This document shows positions 7,293 to 9,581 of a stretch of DNA of 9,581 nt, one piece after another. Origin of the DNA: Pseudomonadota bacterium (GTDB lineage: Bacteria; Desulfobacterota; Anaeroferrophillalia; Anaeroferrophillales; Tharpellaceae); the NCBI GenBank assembly GCA_015486505.1, contig WFRP01000012.1, forward strand, positions 1-9,581, read 5' to 3'. Position 1 is the first letter of the stretch; every line of letters starts with the position of its first letter. Made by a program: the position numbers and the translations under genes. The notes under the pieces are model-generated. The model worked only from the letters and a program-made list of their open reading frames with translations. It had not been told where the DNA came from and made no database searches.

Positions 7293-7334
7293 AAAAAAAA
7301 AGGGCAAGCGCCTGATGAATCAGGTTGTCACCCT
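7293..7334 (-). terminator. Intrinsic-terminator-like hairpin with nine T in the fhs leader
   Basis: On the minus strand AGGG-(tga)-CAA-CCTGA, loop ttca, TCAGG-(cgc)-TTG-CCCT forms a stem of 12 paired bases with a 3-nt bulge on each side, running directly into nine T. It lies about 100 bp before the fhs ATG and points toward it. It either stops transcription arriving from the repeat region or works as a leader attenuator. No known tetrahydrofolate riboswitch core was recognised beside it. Confidence 0.6.
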
Positions 7335-7338
7335 GTGT

Positions 7339-7492
7339 TTAGTACCTTACAGGTTATTTTCTGCACCAAAAAACAAGATTTAATATCCAGAAAATGTTCT
7401 GATAAGAGTACTTATTTGCGGGCCAGCGGAAGTGTTCCTGGGTACGGGGCGCAAGGCTCCGTTTGGGTTGCGGGGATTGTTCCCGCATTAGT
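7339..7492 (+). repeat. Structured intergenic repeat, copy B (first of tandem pair)
   Basis: This 154-bp element has the same body as copy A. Hairpin 1 (7341-7412) is nearly identical to copy A, including the loop beginning caccaaaaaacaag. Hairpin 2 pairs gggcc (7420-7424) with ggctc (7455-7459), with a G-T wobble, but carries about 30 extra apical bases absent from the other copies. Hairpin 3 pairs tgcggg with cccgca (7469-7487). TTAGT lies at both ends, and the right one (7488-7492) is shared with copy C. It reads away from fhs. The small plus-strand reading frame that crosses copies B and C has no recognisable protein features and is explained by the repeat itself. Confidence 0.85.
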
Positions 7493-7626
7493 ACCTTACA
7501 GGTTATTTTCTTGTTTTTTTCGACAGCTTTTTTCAACTGTAAAAACAAGAAAATGTTCTGATAAGAGTACTTATTTGCGGGCCGAAAAGGCTCCGTTTGG
7601 GTTGCGGGAGCTGTTCCCGCATTAGT
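7488..7626 (+). repeat. Structured intergenic repeat, copy C (second of tandem pair)
   Basis: This 139-bp copy follows copy B head to tail with a period of 149 bp. The outer parts of hairpin 1 match the other copies, but the apical part is a different sequence that pairs better. ATTTTCTTGTTTTT (7505-7518) and AAAAACAAGAAAAT (7541-7554) give a 14-bp perfect stem, capped by a smaller acag/ctgt hairpin. Hairpin 2 is gggcc-gaaaa-ggctc (7579-7593), and hairpin 3 is tgcggg/cccgca (7603-7621). It ends with TTAGT at 7622-7626. Structure is kept while sequence changes. Confidence 0.85.
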
Positions 7627-7904
7627 TTGAGTTTGACGCTTATGCAGGCTGTGATTGTTAAGCATTTTATCTTGAGAAACCCCTTAGTGGGTGTCGGTTT
7701 GTGAAAGCACTGACTGCCTTGCTACGCCATAACCGGAGCGCCTCATATACTATTGTAAATTGTTTGTCAATCTTTTTCGTCTTCAGGATTTTGTATAATA
7801 TATGTTGTGTACGGTAGCCCGGCCCGCTGCGACGGTTACATTTTTTGCCGTAATTTTCAGCTGAAAAATTATTGCCGAAGATTTTTTAATAATCGGTTTT
7901 ATCC
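7627..7904. other. Intergenic stretch without a supported gene
   Basis: No convincing coding frame is seen on either strand. It holds a TATAAT hexamer (7794-7799) without a -35 box at normal spacing (TTGTCA is 24 bp upstream). It also holds a perfect 14-bp palindrome, ttttcagctgaaaa (7854-7867), that could be an operator for the downstream plus-strand gene. A small aaacc/ggttt hairpin lies near 7670-7700. Confidence 0.4.
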
Positions 7905-7933
7905 TTGACAAGTAAAAGTACGGGGAGTAAATA
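7905..7933 (+). promoter_or_regulatory. Possible promoter of the multi-[4Fe-4S] gene
   Basis: A perfect TTGACA -35 hexamer (7905-7910) is followed after 17 bp by TAAATA (7928-7933), a weak -10. This would start transcription about 50 bp before the first candidate start codon. The palindrome at 7854-7867 lies 38 bp upstream, a typical activator distance. Confidence 0.4.
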
Positions 7934-7989
7934 ACCGGTTGTGGTTTTCCGGAAGCTGCTTTTGCCGGATATGTTCTTTTGCCCCGGGA

Positions 7990-9581
7990 ATGGAGGATGA
8001 TTTGCATCGTTACGTTCTAACAAGTGTTGGTAGAGAACTTAAACTGCAAGAAATGGCCGGCTGTGATCCTGGTAAGTTTACATCTCCCCTGCTGGTCAGC
8101 GGTTTCAACCGGCAATCACCTGATATTTCCTCTCCTTTATCCCCTTCCCTCCAGATAAATGCCGATCTCACCCCGGCATCTTGCAAACAATTAAGCCGCT
8201 TAGCTATTGCTGAACGTAACCGGCTCCTGGCAAACCGGCGGCGAAACTATGTTTATACCGTGGAGCCTCGGGTTGCGGTTATTGCCGCCGACCCGTTGTT
8301 GCTGGCGGATTTTATCGATATTTACGGCGGCATTTTCGCAACGGTGCCGGTTCTCTTTTCCTCGAAAATTCAGCCGGAATACATCCCGGCCGCAGAACTT
8401 GATATTCTATCTGCCGCCGGCGGCGGCTATCGGGTGCGCTGTACTGCCCGCTCGCCCATCGACCGGCAGGTCTGTACCTGGTGCCGGGCCTGTATTGCCG
8501 CCTGCGGCAAGCAGTGTATCACTCCGGAGTTAGAGATTGATTTCGGACGCTGCACTTTGTGCGGTGATTGTGTTGACGCTTGTCCGGTCAAGGCGGTGGA
8601 TCTTGATGCCCGGGCCGTAAAAGAGTTTAAAGTACCGGCGATTATTCTCTTGGGTGAGCCGGCCGGGATCAAGCTTCCGGCGGCGCGGGAGATGATTTTT
8701 CGCGGGCCTGAAGTTGAAGCTTTCCTGCGTCAGGTCGGAGAGCATCAGGTTGAGGAGACCGTAGTTTATCAACGGGAGCTCTGTCAGTATTGCGGCCGGC
8801 TGGATCTGGGTTGTCGGCAATGTCTGGAGGCCTGTACCCATAGCGCTTTGTCGCGGGATGGCGGCGGCATCAGTATCGATTATCTTGTCTGTCAGGACTG
8901 CGGCGCCTGTGTTGCCGCCTGTCCGACCGGAGCTTTGCAGGATCAGCGTTTTAACGATCGCAGCTTTTTCACCTTTTTCGGCGAGCTTGAGCTTGCCGAA
9001 CCGCAGGTTGCGGTTCTTGGATCTGAAGATGAGTTATTAGAGCTCTGGTGGTACCATTCCGGAAAAAGTCGGGAGCCGCTCTTTTTTCTCGAATATCCCC
9101 GGGTGCAAGCCTTAACGGCCCTGCATTTTCTGTTTCTCTTCGCTCTGGGTTTCAGTCGGGTGGTGCTGCTCAAGAGTGCTGACAATGCAGCCGAAAATCC
9201 GGCGGCGGCCCGGGAGCTGCGGCTGGCGCAGGATATTTTGCAGCGTCTGTTTGCGGTCTCCGATTTTATTTTAACGACAAGCGGCCGGGATTTCAGCGGG
9301 GCGCAGAAAAAGGCCGGGAAAAATCCCCTGAAAACGGTTTATGATGATTTTAACTTTACCGGTCGCCGTCCGAAACTGTCATCATTAGTGCAGTTTCTGC
9401 TCACGGCCGCAGAAACTGCGGAAACCAGGGTAATAGAACCTTTGCCCGGAGCAAAATACAGCCCGACTTATGGCCGGATCCGCTGCGCGGCCGAAAAATG
9501 CAGCGCCTGTGCCGCCTGTCTCAATGAGTGTCATACCGGAGCCCTGACCACTGACCCGCAGGCTTATACTCTCAACCATGA
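7990..9581 (+). CDS. Multi-cluster [4Fe-4S] ferredoxin-like protein, N-terminal 530 residues, partial
   Basis: The frame is open from a TGA at 7906-7908 to the window end, so the C terminus is missing. The ATG at 7990 lacks a ribosome binding site. A TTG at 8002 has GGAGG five bases upstream and is a strong alternative start four codons later. Numbered from 7990, cysteine motifs are C162/165/168/172 (+176), C188/191/194/198 followed by P, an irregular C265/268/275/278/282, C301/304/307/311 followed by P, and C504/507/510/514. This gives room for at least four and probably five [4Fe-4S] clusters. No signal peptide or twin-arginine motif is seen. A Rossmann-like stretch lies before the first pair (VAVIAADPLLLADFIDIYGG), and LHFLFLFALGFSRVVLLKSA lies between the second and third groups. 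This alternation resembles ferredoxin-like proteins beside molybdenum formate dehydrogenases in proteobacteria, a recollection and not an alignment. It would suit electron transfer near a formate-using pathway. The gene diverges from fhs. Confidence 0.8.
   Translation, partial: MEDDLHRYVLTSVGRELKLQEMAGCDPGKFTSPLLVSGFNRQSPDISSPLSPSLQINADLTPASCKQLSRLAIAERNRLLANRRRNYVYTVEPRVAVIAADPLLLADFIDIYGGIFATVPVLFSSKIQPEYIPAAELDILSAAGGGYRVRCTARSPIDRQVCTWCRACIAACGKQCITPELEIDFGRCTLCGDCVDACPVKAVDLDARAVKEFKVPAIILLGEPAGIKLPAAREMIFRGPEVEAFLRQVGEHQVEETVVYQRELCQYCGRLDLGCRQCLEACTHSALSRDGGGISIDYLVCQDCGACVAACPTGALQDQRFNDRSFFTFFGELELAEPQVAVLGSEDELLELWWYHSGKSREPLFFLEYPRVQALTALHFLFLFALGFSRVVLLKSADNAAENPAAARELRLAQDILQRLFAVSDFILTTSGRDFSGAQKKAGKNPLKTVYDDFNFTGRRPKLSSLVQFLLTAAETAETRVIEPLPGAKYSPTYGRIRCAAEKCSACAACLNECHTGALTTDPQAYTLNH

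Noticed and set aside
7208..7340. Tetrahydrofolate riboswitch upstream of fhs
   Set aside because: The gene makes it attractive, but I could not place the conserved core of the known THF classes. Only a generic hairpin and T tract are visible.
7245..7625. Plus-strand 126-codon frame across the fhs leader and repeats
   Set aside because: It lies wholly in structured repeats and a terminator, has an internally repeated peptide (RKCSDKSTYLRA) that merely reflects the DNA repeat, and has no ribosome binding site.
5170..7626. Integron attC sites
   Set aside because: GTTTGGGTT superficially resembles a core site, but the R'/R'' pair (RYYYAAC...GTTRRRY) is not present at the element ends and no cassette genes lie between copies.
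7339..7626. CRISPR array
   Set aside because: Repeats are about 140 bp, with only two in tandem and no short spacers of uniform length.
7764..7799. TTGTCA and TATAAT as a promoter for the iron-sulfur gene
   Set aside because: The spacing is 24 bp, too long for a normal sigma-70 promoter. The TTGACA at 7905 is a better candidate.
7783..8007. Minus-strand 74-codon frame opposite the promoter of the iron-sulfur gene
   Set aside because: It covers AT-rich promoter-like DNA, has no ribosome binding site, and shows no recognisable domain.

Overview
The window carries part of a Wood-Ljungdahl (reductive acetyl-CoA) gene cluster on the minus strand, an intergenic region rich in structured repeats, and the first 530 codons of an iron-sulfur protein on the plus strand. 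The enzymes are of bacterial type: AcsB has the N-terminal CODH-interacting domain that archaeal CdhC lacks, and AcsV is an RACo-like protein with an N-terminal [2Fe-2S] domain. Together with strong GGAGG ribosome binding sites and moderately GC-rich genes, this suggests an anaerobe that runs the pathway forward (acetogenesis, autotrophy) or in reverse (acetate oxidation). A sulfate-reducing or related member of Desulfobacterota is my best guess. That is inference, because no taxonomic marker gene is present.

Layout. In minus-strand transcription order the genes are fhs (5410-7191), acsV (2892-4865), cooC (2130-2882), acsD (967-1914) and acsB (1-891, cut by the window edge). fhs activates formate onto tetrahydrofolate. 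AcsD is the small subunit of the corrinoid iron-sulfur protein that carries the methyl group. AcsV reactivates that corrinoid when it oxidises. CooC is the nickel-loading ATPase for CODH/ACS. AcsB is the acetyl-CoA synthase subunit. Only acsV-cooC are tightly coupled (9 bp apart). Gaps of 544 bp (fhs-acsV), 215 bp (cooC-acsD) and 75 bp (acsD-acsB) hold hairpins and possible promoters, so several transcription units or attenuated read-through are likely. The CODH subunit (acsA), the CFeSP large subunit (acsC) and the methyltransferase (acsE) are not in the window.

The most unusual feature is a family of three structured intergenic repeats of about 130-155 bp. One copy lies just downstream of fhs on the minus strand (5170-5297). 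Two lie in tandem upstream of fhs on the plus strand (7339-7492 and 7488-7626), so fhs is bracketed by inverted copies. Each copy can fold into three consecutive hairpins. Paired positions differ between copies in ways that keep the pairing, and every copy is bounded by TTAGT at both ends, with one TTAGT shared between the tandem copies. This points to a selected RNA or single-stranded-DNA structure: a small mobile element, or a structured RNA family.

fhs also has a leader with an intrinsic-terminator-like hairpin plus nine T (7293-7334) and two ACCGGT palindromes near the start (7222-7253). The right-hand 1.6 kb (7990 to the end, plus strand) encodes a cysteine-rich multi-[4Fe-4S] protein, divergent from fhs and truncated by the window end. 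It resembles the ferredoxin-like proteins found beside formate dehydrogenases, but that assignment is tentative.
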